The translations under genes were made by a program, and so were the position numbers. The notes beneath the pieces were generated by a model, which was given only the letters and a program-made list of their open reading frames with translations, was not told where the DNA came from and did not search any database. Source: Durusdinium trenchii (Eukaryota > Sar > Dinophyceae > Suessiales > Symbiodiniaceae). Taken from it: a stretch of DNA of 64,000 nucleotides. Shown here piece after piece: positions 48,437 to 58,300 of the stretch. The stretch is taken from NCBI GenBank assembly GCA_963970005.1, contig CAXAMN010003780.1:222373-286372 (forward strand). The letters run 5' to 3'. The stretch's first letter is position 1; each line of letters opens with the position of its first letter.

Positions 48437-49308
48437 GTTCTGATTTACTGACTTGCTCTCCTTTTCTTTGGCTCAAGCTGCTCAAGCTGTAACCCACTCC
48501 ATGTTCTGCCTCTTCATATGTATTTATATATATAGTATATAGTATTATATCATGCTTTTGTGGAGTCTCGTGAGTGCTTGGGGTGCCCTTGGGGCTCCGT
48601 CACAGTCTGGATGGCCCGTGACCGACCAACGGCCAGGACTGCGGCCAGCTTTTCCAAACGCACATGGGGCGACACAAGCAGATGGCAACAACATGCCTAC
48701 TTGGTGGGTAGCAGCCACAAAGCTGGGACCAACATGTTGCACAGCATCATGCGGCGGGCTTTTGATATCCTAGGCGGCATGGACTTTGCAACTATGACGG
48801 CGGAGGTGGCACACTGACTGAACTGTCGCCCAAGCATCAGGATTGTCATTCGCATCCTGCAAGGATTCGTTACACCCATCATTCCTCACAGGTGACGACG
48901 TTCAAGGGCTGCGCGGTTTGACGGCCGGAGCAAGTGGCTTTCGTGGAGTGATGATGATCCGAGATCCTTTGGACATGATTATCTCCTCTTATGTCTATCA
49001 CCATCGGGGTGCAGAGGCAACCACAGTGTTGGGTGTAAACATTACAGACATGAACCCAGAGCGGGGGATTCCAGAGATGGCGAATCGCATGCTCGAGGTG
49101 ATCAGCACCATGGTTGATTCCTACAAGGTCAGCAATCCGGACATGATGGCTGTTCTTCGAGACGATCACTAGTAGCTCAACGAGCTTCAATCGCACGGTG
49201 CAGGAGCTTTGGAGCAGAAACATATTGAAGTGCCGGGACGTTTCTGTGTAATTAGCAATGTTGTGAATTTGTTTGGCAGTGGCAGGGCTGGACCTGATAA
49301 ATGCTTGG
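48437..49308 (+). pseudogene. Intronless sulfotransferase copy B, 5' part
   Basis: The sulfotransferase reading runs without introns: AYLVGSSHKAGTNML (48,692 on), GGTLTELSPKHQDC, FRGVMMIRDPLDMIISSY, VYHHRGAEATTVLGVNIT, SNPDMMAV, TVQELWSRNILKCRDVSV, then VVNLFGSGRAGPDKCLG up to the retrotransposon. Frame breaks near 48,890-48,905, 49,155 and 49,252 show decay. The 5' border contains TTTGGCTCAAG, identical to the last 11 nt of the dinoflagellate spliced leader, followed by a second GCTCAAG. Lack of introns, where the related gene at 25.4-29.9 kb has them, points to an mRNA-derived copy. The sequence sits in an AKR intron, on the same strand. Confidence 0.75.
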
Positions 49309-49462
49309 TGTGAATTTGAGGTAGGATCTCATTCTGTTGAGCCAGGTTGTCACACTATGTTGTGTCTGCCGCCGTTTGGCTCCTAGGGCCCTTGAGCTAT
49401 ACCGTGCTCGCTTTCGCAGTGAAAAGAGCGTGTGGACAGTACGATTCCGGTTGCTACCGACA
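49309..49462 (+). repeat. 5' LTR (154 bp)
   Basis: Starts TGTGAATTTGAGG and ends GCTACCGACA. Base-for-base identical to the 3' LTR by eye. It is short for an LTR of a 9.7-kb element. Confidence 0.95.
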
Positions 49463-49463
49463 T

Positions 49464-49475
49464 TGGTAGCGGAGC
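49464..49475 (+). promoter_or_regulatory. Primer-binding site, initiator tRNA-Met type
   Basis: TGGTAGCGGAGC starts one base after the 5' LTR. Its first 11 bases complement a tRNA ending CUCCGCUACCA, the pattern of an initiator tRNA-Met with an AGCGGAG acceptor strand. The tRNA itself is not in the window, so the identity is inferred. Confidence 0.75.
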
Positions 49476-49643
49476 AGGTGACGGCCTGACTCCGGCACGT
49501 ACTGATCCAGGTCATTGGAATCGTAGAACATCAAGCCTGAGCTTGCATCCCTTGCGTGCTTTCGCTTGCCTCCTCTGATCCCGTTGGGGACAGAGCCCGG
49601 AATAGATTGCTCGCCCGAGCAATCTCCGTCGGAATCGTCGAAC

Positions 49644-51646
49644 ATGTCCATTGCTGGACTCAAGTTCCATTCGGGTAGCACTGGTGATAGAATAGGCAAC
49701 CCCCTGGAAACCAAGAGTGGGTCTTACATCTATTGGGGAGATCCTGCATCATTTCATGATTGGAAATTCCGAACCGAACTCCGCATCAAGCTGCACGACC
49801 AAGCCCAAACGCAACCAGCAAAGAAGCAGGATCCCGTGACTGGACCTGCCGACGAAGGGGAGCCTTGGCCACCAGAGTCAGACGAAGGATTCGCATTCCC
49901 TTCGCCTGGACACTATCCCGAGGAGTTTGAGCCCGAGCCGCGTGAGACTGCCGGTACTCCCAAGTCGAAGGTTGATGCAACATCACCGAAGGCTTCGTCC
50001 GTTAAGTCAGACAAGTCGAGTATCATCGATCGCAGTGTCCTAGTGAACAAGATCGTAGAAGGTTTGAGAGGTGATGCCTTTTTGCTTGCCAGAGACTTAG
50101 GTCTAGAGACACTTGCACGTCCAGGGGGACTGGAGCGTCTCATCGAGGTGATACGTAACCATGTGTTTCCTCGAGCCTTGGAGGAGAGAGTAAGGAGCTT
50201 TTTCGCGCAGGACAGAAGCATGGAGGACCACTGTCGAGACAGCCTACAGAGAGTATGTTGTCGTACACTCAACGTCGACGACGTTGGTGGACCTTGTTGG
50301 TTGAGCTTGATCCCACAATGATGATCTCAGAAGCTTTCCGCACAGAGCTATTGCTGGAGATGTCAGGTATTTCCAGGCAGGAGATCCTCGTGGTGAAGGC
50401 TTGTCGCAAGAACGATGACTTCGAAGGTACTGCACGAGTCTTGGTTGACAACTACAGTGGAATCCATCTTCGTGAAGGGTCCCGATCCTGGACAGGACGG
50501 GGAATTCAGCCTCAGGTAGGCAAAGGCAAAGGGTACCAGAAGGGGTACCAAGGTAAAGGCAAAGGTAGCCAATACCCTCGTGCTGGTTACAATGCCGTCT
50601 ATCCCGATTGGGAAGACAATTTCGATTGGAGAGATGAGGACTTGCAGGAGCATCATCATGAAGAAGATTCTTTCGTAGGCATGCTCGGAGGGATTGAAGA
50701 GTCTGAAGAACATGAACATGCTAGCCACCCTGAATACGAAGATTTTGAGTATCATGATGATGTTGATGAATATGAAGCAATTGCCTTGAATGCAGTAGTT
50801 GATTGCGAAGATGCCGAAGAACGTTCCTCAGGTGATGCTATCCAATTGCAGCTTGCCGCATTCGTCGCTTTCGGGAAGGCAAAAGGCAAAGGCAAGGATA
50901 AATTCAAGGGGAAAGGTAAAGGCAAAGGTAAGATAGTGAAGTCTCACCTTAGCATCGAGCAACGTCGACAGAAACTGTCCGAGATCAAGGCGAAATCCAA
51001 GTGTCTTCGTTGTGGCGGTTTAGGTCACTGGGCCGGAGACCCCCAATGTAAGATGCCCAATGCCCCGAAGACTGGATCAGCCCCGAAACCTGCTGCACAC
51101 ATTGCCCACATGAGTGATTCATCCGAGGACGAAGGGATTTTTCTAGGTGCGGCGTCTCCAACCGACAGCGTTGCTCACATGGCCGTGAAGGCCAGCTCAG
51201 GAGTTCGTCCGGAGGCACCAGTGAGTCCCAACGACCTCGTAAGGCCTGAAGGGAGCGATAGGAAGTTCTTAGCTGGACAGTTCAGGGGGAAGACGTTTTG
51301 GCAGATCCTTCATGAACATCCTGACTACCACCAATGGGCCATCAAGAATGGCAAGAGTCCAATCGCTTCGGCTTTCGTCACGTGGGTTGATCAGCATTTT
51401 GAATATAGGGGAGCTTCAGTTTTCAGGAAGGTTGGTGGTGCTTCTTCTTCATCGTCATTGCAGCCTATCCCAAAAGGGTCCTCAAGGAAGAAACCACCAT
51501 ATCCACCAAAGGAGAAATGCAAGAATTGTTCCGAGTTCACCAAACAAGGGAGCACAGCATACACCATCAAGAAGACATGCCTTGTCTGTGGGAACTCCAC
51601 CACCGAGCGTAGAGAGCAAGCCCCGAAGTTTGCATATGACGATTGC
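49644..51646 (+). CDS. Gag-like part of the copia polyprotein (frameshifted)
   Basis: ATG 49,644 opens MSIAGLKFHSGSTGD; the same frame is open from upstream, but no earlier ATG fits as well. The N-terminal part resembles copia gag (YIYWGDPASFHDWKFRTEL). At 50,184-50,190 a GA-run change shifts the frame; after it the protein continues ELFRAGQKHGG, SYTQRRRRWWTLLVELDP. Two Lys/Gly-rich stretches (50,518-50,570 and 50,877-50,940) suit RNA binding. A zinc knuckle CLRCGGLGHWAGDPQC (51,002-51,049) has CX2CX4HX6C spacing rather than the usual CX2CX4HX4C. A second cysteine cluster (CKNC ... CLVC) lies at about 51,519-51,590. One missing base at about 51,645 moves the rest to the next frame. Confidence 0.85.
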
Positions 51647-54600
51647 CGCACTCGGACACCGATTTTCGAGGTTCTTCCAGGTCTGTTCACCGTGTGTTTT
51701 GCAAGCTTTGTTGTTCGTTTTTGGATGAGACTCCGATGGAGCTCCAAAAGACTAGGAAGGCAGCCTCTGAGAAAGTCGTCAACGCACCGCTCGATAGGAT
51801 CCCAATGATTGAACGTTTGGTTGAAGAGGAACCCGAAGAAGGACACACCCCCGAGATGCTAGAGAAGATTTTGACTGAATTTGCCGCCCAAGTCGCGTTG
51901 GCAGCCGAAACCGAGGCCGTGACTTCGATCAAGCTGCACGAGCTCCTCCACCTGTCCATCGAAGAGAGCAAAGGAGACTCGTTCACCATGATTGATTACA
52001 CCGAAGATCCAGACCCCTTTGCAGGGATCGGCATTTGTTTTCATGGGGAGGAACCTACCCAGATGACAGATGGTTTGGTGCACATATTTCACGAAGCCAG
52101 GGACATGTACAGCCCAGACGACGGGAACATCTACGTCGTTCTCGACGAGGGATGTAATTCCACCTGCCATTCAAAGCACTGGGGAGACGTCGTGGAAGCC
52201 AAGCTGAAGAAGCTGGGGTATGATTTCCCTTTCTCAACCACAACGTCGAAGAACTTTGCCGGATTAGGTGAAAAAGGGACCACTACAGAAGGATCCCGCA
52301 CATTACCCTTTTCGTTGCACTTCGACGAGGGAGATCCAGTGCATGGTGTTCTTGAATCCCACCAGCTGTCGAAAGGTCGATCTCCGCTGCTTTTGTCTCT
52401 TCATGCTCAGGCACACTTGGGACTAGTAAAGGACCTCAAGAATGGTATCATTAGCATCAATGGAAAACGCCTCAAAGTGTTCAGATGCATACACACCGGT
52501 TTGATGATGTTGGCAATTACCCCTCAACAATTGGTCCAAAGTCTCGAAGCCACCATGCCCCAAAAGATTCCAAAGTGTCATCGCAAATTTCGTGTCGCCC
52601 TCACAGCCTTCGATACTCCGATGGAGAGATTGGATACGGCAGAGCGAGGGTACCAAGCCCAGACTGCCGAAGGTATCCATCGTGCGCTTGGCAGCATCAT
52701 TGGCAATTTGAAGAGCCGTGAGTTTTTGCTGGTCACAGGAGGTGACCGGTTTGAAGACAGGTTGTCAGAGCATGTTGGCAGTGGTATCCCCGTGAAGTAC
52801 ATCAACGCCAAGTCGCTGTGGGATCCCGACCAAGATCCTTCGTTGCGTGGACACGTAGGAAGGCATCCGGCCATTTTGAATGGTCTTAGGAGGGATCAGA
52901 GAGGTCTTGACCGCATCTTTCGTGAGGTGGACGACTTTGTGGAGCGCCATGACAAGGGAGTTTTGGACGTGCGCTGCAAGTCAGGGCGTCATCGTTCTGT
53001 GGGCGGAAGCATGTTGATCCACAGGCATCTTGCTTCGAAGGGCTTCACGTGTGTTGTGATTCATTCTCACTCGCCTGAATGGCGTGAGATGTCGTGTGGA
53101 GGACGTTGCACTCTTTGTGGGCCGCTTTTCGGCGATACAACTGTGACATTGACTCCAGCACATACAATGAATGTTCACACTCCAAGAGCTGTTCGAGGTG
53201 ATGCGGACGACCACGTGCCGTGGCGATCCGGTGAGCGTTCAACAGCACCACCACCGACACGAGAAGAGGCTATTCGCAGCACCAGTGCAAAAGCCCGCTC
53301 ACTTCCACCAAAAGCCTGCCCTTCAGTACTTTCGAGGCCATCTTCATCTTCACGACCGCCGAAGGCGAGTGACGCCGTGGCATCTCGAAAGAGCAAACCA
53401 ATGCCGAGCGCTGCCGTGACCTCGCCTGTGAGGCCGGTTCCGGATTTTGATGATGCTGACAGCCATGAAGACGACACCAAGTTGGACGAACAAGAGGTTG
53501 GAGAAGAGATAGAAGAGGTTGAGGTTGAAGAGCCAGAGATTCCAGCGGAAGATACTTCGAGCGGAAGCCAAGAGATTCTGCAAGCCCTCAAGAGGTTGAC
53601 AGATGCCGTGACGACGCTTGCAAATCGCAATCCGCGGTCCCGTAGCCCATTGAGGAGGAGAAAGTCGGCTGGTACATCAGAACCCAACCAGAGGCCAACT
53701 AGGTCTAGGAGTCCGATTCGTCCGACCAGATCAACAGTGAAGACAGCTCCTACGATGCCGAAGACTCCACCACCTCCGCCGAAGCCTGTGAGTCCGCGCA
53801 CTCCTGATCATCCACCACCACCAAATCGTCCGCCGCCCCAGCTCTTGTCCAAGTCCAGGTACGATGAAGATCAACGTCCAGGTTTGGAAGATGAGTTGTG
53901 GGTCCTTTTGACCAACGATGGGGTGCCGAAGGTTGATCAGGTGGATCCTGAACTCCTCCATGTTCTGGCCGGTGCAGCTAGGGATTGGAGCAACCGTGAC
54001 AGGACTTTGTGGTTGGTGAACCGCGATCTGCCGCCCAAGGATCAGCAGTGGCATGGCATCCGCGTGGACATCAAGATCAGGGGTGGAGTTTACACTTCAG
54101 CAGTCTCGAAAGCAGGCTGGATGACAAAATGGGGTTGGATCAAGTCGGTCTACGTTCGAAAACGTGAACCTGGGGCAATCTGGGAGCGCATCCAGAATGG
54201 AGCGCCTGTAGGAGACATGGCCAATGTCTCAGAGCCGTGGTCCGACGTCATCAGTTTCACTCACCGTGCTTCGCAAGGCTATATGGCGCTGCAGCCGAGA
54301 GTGGTTTTGGCCCCAAGGTCCGAGATTCGCTCGTTCGTGCCGCCGACACCCCCAAAGCCTAGGAGACTTAGGGAATCATCCAGGACACCAGACACCGAGG
54401 ACACAAGAACTCCAGAAGGGTCCATTGCATCTCAAACTGAGCGTCCAGAGTCCGAGTCACGATCACCAACCAGTCCTGCATCCACAGAGTCCGCAAGTTA
54501 CGAGCCAGTAGCGCACATGGCATGGGACCTCGATAGGAGAGAACAGGTTGAGATCAACTTGGAAGATAGCAATGAAACCGATTCGGAAGTCCCTCCAGAT

Positions 54601-55398
54601 CCCAATGCACAGCCAAGTAGTTCAGGAGTCTTGTCCATTCCATTGCAGATTGACCCCAATGAGAGAACCACCATGGGTAAGAAGCATAGGAGGGCAGTCT
54701 TGGAGGGCATTGACCGATTGAACCATCAAGATGCTTTGGTCAAATCCAGCATTGGTCTGAAGGATGTCCCAGTTTCAGAGCCTCCAACCTTGGTCATTAC
54801 TTCGCATCCCCGCATCTTTCAGGAGCTTCAAGCAGCAGATGGTGTTGCAGACGTTTTTGACGTCGGTGTGGGAGCTGAGCACCTCAATCCTGAGGAGAAC
54901 TCCAAGGTCTGGTATGATGTTTTGCAAGACTACAAGAACATCGTCATTGCCATAGGGTATGAAAAGAGTACAGACTCTTTGAGACATGGTAAGATTTTGG
55001 GTGAAGTAGAATCCCATTGTGACATGAGTGGTAGCCGGTTTTTGCACATTGATGTTGCAACTACCCAGAGATGGGAGGAACATGAGTTTCCACAGATTCC
55101 CCATATCAACGACCATGACTTGGCATTCACCTGCAATGATCCTAAGTGGACTGAGCTTTTCGAATCGTGGTTTCGAGGACAGACCATGAATGATGTTTTG
55201 TCTTGGCAGTTCGTTGATTGGTTAGGTGAATGGACCAATGACACAACTTTGGACGATGAGATGTCTGTAGCATTTGTTGGTGAACTGCAAGAAGAGGCCA
55301 TGGATGATGAACAGCAGTTCGATGCCATCTGGGATGATGAAGATCGTGCACAAGTGAATCCAGTAGAAGACCTGATCTCAGAAGAGACTGGTCGATGA
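51643..55398 (+). CDS. Protease and RapZ-C-like part of the copia polyprotein
   Basis: This 1,251-codon open frame continues the Gag frame. It begins with a Cys/His cluster (FCKLC) and has the retropepsin-like site VVLDEGCNSTCH at 52,134-52,169, with DEG in place of DTG/DSG. About 550 bp later, 52,720-53,125 reads YINAKSLWDPDQDPSLRGHV and then DVRCKSGRHRSVGG, followed by CGGRCTLC. This resembles the C-terminal domain of bacterial RapZ, whose core is a DP..R..G segment and a GxxGxHRSV loop. Next come an acidic linker, SR/RS-type stretches (53,629-53,735), a Pro-rich tract (53,758-53,840) and two regions I cannot assign: 53,870-54,300 (ELWVLLTNDGVPKVDQ, WGWIKSVYVRKREPG) and 54,680-55,200 (LVITSHPRIFQELQAADG). 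It ends at TGA 55,396-55,398, just before the integrase frame. Confidence 0.85.
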   Translation: MPHSDTDFRGSSRSVHRVFCKLCCSFLDETPMELQKTRKAASEKVVNAPLDRIPMIERLVEEEPEEGHTPEMLEKILTEFAAQVALAAETEAVTSIKLHELLHLSIEESKGDSFTMIDYTEDPDPFAGIGICFHGEEPTQMTDGLVHIFHEARDMYSPDDGNIYVVLDEGCNSTCHSKHWGDVVEAKLKKLGYDFPFSTTTSKNFAGLGEKGTTTEGSRTLPFSLHFDEGDPVHGVLESHQLSKGRSPLLLSLHAQAHLGLVKDLKNGIISINGKRLKVFRCIHTGLMMLAITPQQLVQSLEATMPQKIPKCHRKFRVALTAFDTPMERLDTAERGYQAQTAEGIHRALGSIIGNLKSREFLLVTGGDRFEDRLSEHVGSGIPVKYINAKSLWDPDQDPSLRGHVGRHPAILNGLRRDQRGLDRIFREVDDFVERHDKGVLDVRCKSGRHRSVGGSMLIHRHLASKGFTCVVIHSHSPEWREMSCGGRCTLCGPLFGDTTVTLTPAHTMNVHTPRAVRGDADDHVPWRSGERSTAPPPTREEAIRSTSAKARSLPPKACPSVLSRPSSSSRPPKASDAVASRKSKPMPSAAVTSPVRPVPDFDDADSHEDDTKLDEQEVGEEIEEVEVEEPEIPAEDTSSGSQEILQALKRLTDAVTTLANRNPRSRSPLRRRKSAGTSEPNQRPTRSRSPIRPTRSTVKTAPTMPKTPPPPPKPVSPRTPDHPPPPNRPPPQLLSKSRYDEDQRPGLEDELWVLLTNDGVPKVDQVDPELLHVLAGAARDWSNRDRTLWLVNRDLPPKDQQWHGIRVDIKIRGGVYTSAVSKAGWMTKWGWIKSVYVRKREPGAIWERIQNGAPVGDMANVSEPWSDVISFTHRASQGYMALQPRVVLAPRSEIRSFVPPTPPKPRRLRESSRTPDTEDTRTPEGSIASQTERPESESRSPTSPASTESASYEPVAHMAWDLDRREQVEINLEDSNETDSEVPPDPNAQPSSSGVLSIPLQIDPNERTTMGKKHRRAVLEGIDRLNHQDALVKSSIGLKDVPVSEPPTLVITSHPRIFQELQAADGVADVFDVGVGAEHLNPEENSKVWYDVLQDYKNIVIAIGYEKSTDSLRHGKILGEVESHCDMSGSRFLHIDVATTQRWEEHEFPQIPHINDHDLAFTCNDPKWTELFESWFRGQTMNDVLSWQFVDWLGEWTNDTTLDDEMSVAFVGELQEEAMDDEQQFDAIWDDEDRAQVNPVEDLISEETGR

Positions 55399-55399
55399 A

Positions 55400-58300
55400 G
55401 TGGACATCCCAGGCCTGCCAGCAGATGAAGTCGAACGACGCCGGATGTGGCGCAAGTTGCCTGCACGTGTGAGGATTGGTGTGAGAAGATTGCATAGGCA
55501 ATTTGGACACGTCCCCAAACAGACGATGATCCATCTCCTTCGTGCAGCAAAGGTTCGAAAGGAATTCATTGATGCTGTCAGGATCCACAGATGCGAAACT
55601 TGTGAAGCAACATCCCAGAAGAAGGCCACGCACAAGACAGCATTGCCTAACAACTACTCGTTCAACCACACTGTAGGAATTGATGTGTTTGAAGTTCACG
55701 ACATTTCAGGTGACAAGTTCCAAGTGTTGAACATGGTTTGTTTGGGTACTACTTTTCAGCTATGTGAGGTTGTTCGTTTTGGTGCTGGTCAACCGTCTTC
55801 TGCCGAATGTCTGAAAGCACTGAGGAAGCGTTGGTTCTCATGGTGTGGCCATCCTGTGAACATTGCATGTGACAGAGGTCTGCACAACCGAGGTGTCATG
55901 AAGAAGTACATGGATGAACATGGAATCCAAGTGTACCACACCCCTCTGGAAAGTCCGGAGAATCTTGGTCGTGTAGAACGTCATGGAGGCATTGTCAAGT
56001 CACTCTTTAGGAAGGTTTGCAAAGAGACAGGCGCTGTTGGCAGAGAACAGGTTGAGCAGGTACTGCTCGAGGTAGTAGCTACTAAGAACAACTCCAGTAG
56101 AGTCGGAGGTTTCTCGCCTAGTCAATGGGTACTTGGAAAAGGACCCCGATCAGATCCGAGCCCATTGTCTGAAGAACGGTTTGCCGAGCTTGGAGCTATT
56201 GAAGCCCGTCACAACCCAGAGAGCATTTTCGCCTTACAGCACATGGCCAGGCAGGAAGCTCAGAAAGCATTTGTTCACCTAGATTGTTCGGCAAGAGTGT
56301 CCCGTGCGCTTACTCGCAATGCTTCTAGTCTTCCTCGGGAGTACGCAGTAGGCGATCTAGTGACTTTTCGCCGAGACAACCAAAAGGGGGGCACCACATG
56401 GAGTCCCACTAGTCGGGTGATAGGCCATGAAGGTGAAAGGAATTTGTGGTTGTTGTGTGGAAATGTTCCAGTGTTGGTTGCCAATCAGAACGTGAAGATC
56501 GCGACTCCGACTGAGGCACTAGCGCATGCAGTTTTGCATGGTGAGCCTGTTTTTCCCGAAAACGTTGTCAAGGAAGGTGTTCAGCAGTCTTTCCTTGATG
56601 CACGTGCAGATCCGAGCGAACCCGGATCCCCAATACACATCGAATCTCAAGAAACCGAACCCCAATTTCCGGATGCTGGTTCACTACCCCCTGTTCCAGA
56701 AGATGATGAATTAGATGTAGGGATCAGACCGGATTTCTTTGATGAAGACCAATCCGAAGGTGAAGATGCGCTTGAAGAGTTGAGTAGGTCCGCTAGCTCC
56801 GTTTCACGTCCGTTCCCTGACACAGGAAATGAGCATAGTCGCAATGTGAGGCCCCGTGTCGCCGAACCGGAGAGTGAACGCGGTACCTCATTGCAACCAT
56901 CCCGCAGGGAGTCCACGAGTGCTCCACATGCATGGCCTAATGTGTATGATCATTTGAACGACTTGCCAGCTTCTCTTCGAGAACATTTTGAGAGAGCACG
57001 CCAGAGAGACGGAGAGCTACCAGAGCAAGATCGAGAAGAAGCACATGCCATGTGGACTAGTTTTCTTGCCCAGACTGAGGATGAAGCAGAGCTAGGTAAG
57101 AAGGTTCTAAAGAGCATTCACTATGAATCTGCGCCTCCAGAAGTGCAGAAAGCCCTGCAGGAAACAAGGCAAAAGGAATGGTCCAAATTTGAAGATTTCG
57201 GAGCAGTAGTGGCATTGACCCCAGAACAAGCGCAAGAGCTCATTGACGAAGGGCACCAATGCATTCCATCCAAATGGGTGGATGTAGACAAGGCAGAGTA
57301 CAAGAAGGGGAGAGACCCTGACTACAAGCCCATGTATAAAAGCAGACTAGTTTCGTGCGGGAACTTTGAAATGACAGAGGGTTTGAGGTCAGATAGTCCA
57401 ACGGCCGATGTCGAGATGCACTGTCTCGTCTGCAGTTGGGCAGCCTGTCATCAGGCCGACATCCATTCAGCTGATATCACCTCGGCGTATTTCCAGGGAC
57501 GACCATTGGATCGCGTCCTTCTCATGCGTCAGCCAAGAGGAGGTTTGCCAGGTGTAGAACCCAATGTCCTTTTTCTCGTGAGGGTCCCTGTATACGGAAT
57601 CACGGACTCAGGAAGAGGCTTTTGGCTGCGTTTGGATGCCGATGCACGTAAGAGCGGCCTGAAGGCAAGCCAGTTTTTCCCAGGATTGTACTACCTCCCA
57701 GGTGAGCAGGGAGGAGATGCTTGTGCCCTTATGTGCACTCACGTGGACGACTTGCTTTATAGTTTTCTTCCGGAAGGCGAGGAAGTGATGAAGTCTTTTC
57801 TTGCCAAGTTCAGTGTCGGCAGCTCAGACACTAACAGCTTTCGATACTGTGGGAAGCAGTTTGTGCGAGGAGATGACAAGGTCATCAAAGTCGACACAAC
57901 AGATAACACAAGGAAGATTCGTGGAGCAGATGTTGGGTCTAGGCTAGGCAGTGAACGCCTCCAGCAAGGAGACATCACGAAGCTCAGATCGATCACCGGA
58001 TCGCTCGCCTGGATCTCGAGACAGACCAGGCCTGACCTTGGTTACAGGGTAAGCCGTTTGCAGTCTAGCATTAAAGATGCAACTGTGTCCACGTTGGCAG
58101 ACGCTAACGCAGTCGTTGTCCTGGCACACAAAGGTCACGATGTGGCATTGTGTTTTCCTGCGGCTCATCTCCAATGGAGTGAAGTTGGTGTGATCACGGT
58201 CACAGATGCCTCCTTCTCCAACGAGAAGAACTACAAGTCGCAACAGGGCAGGATCCATTTTCTGGGTGATCTCAAGGAGATCAAGGATGACAAGACGACC

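Noticed and set aside
53175..53801. 208-codon minus-strand frame, and other antisense frames within 49.5-58.8 kb
   Set aside because: They are shadows of the copia polyprotein on the opposite strand.
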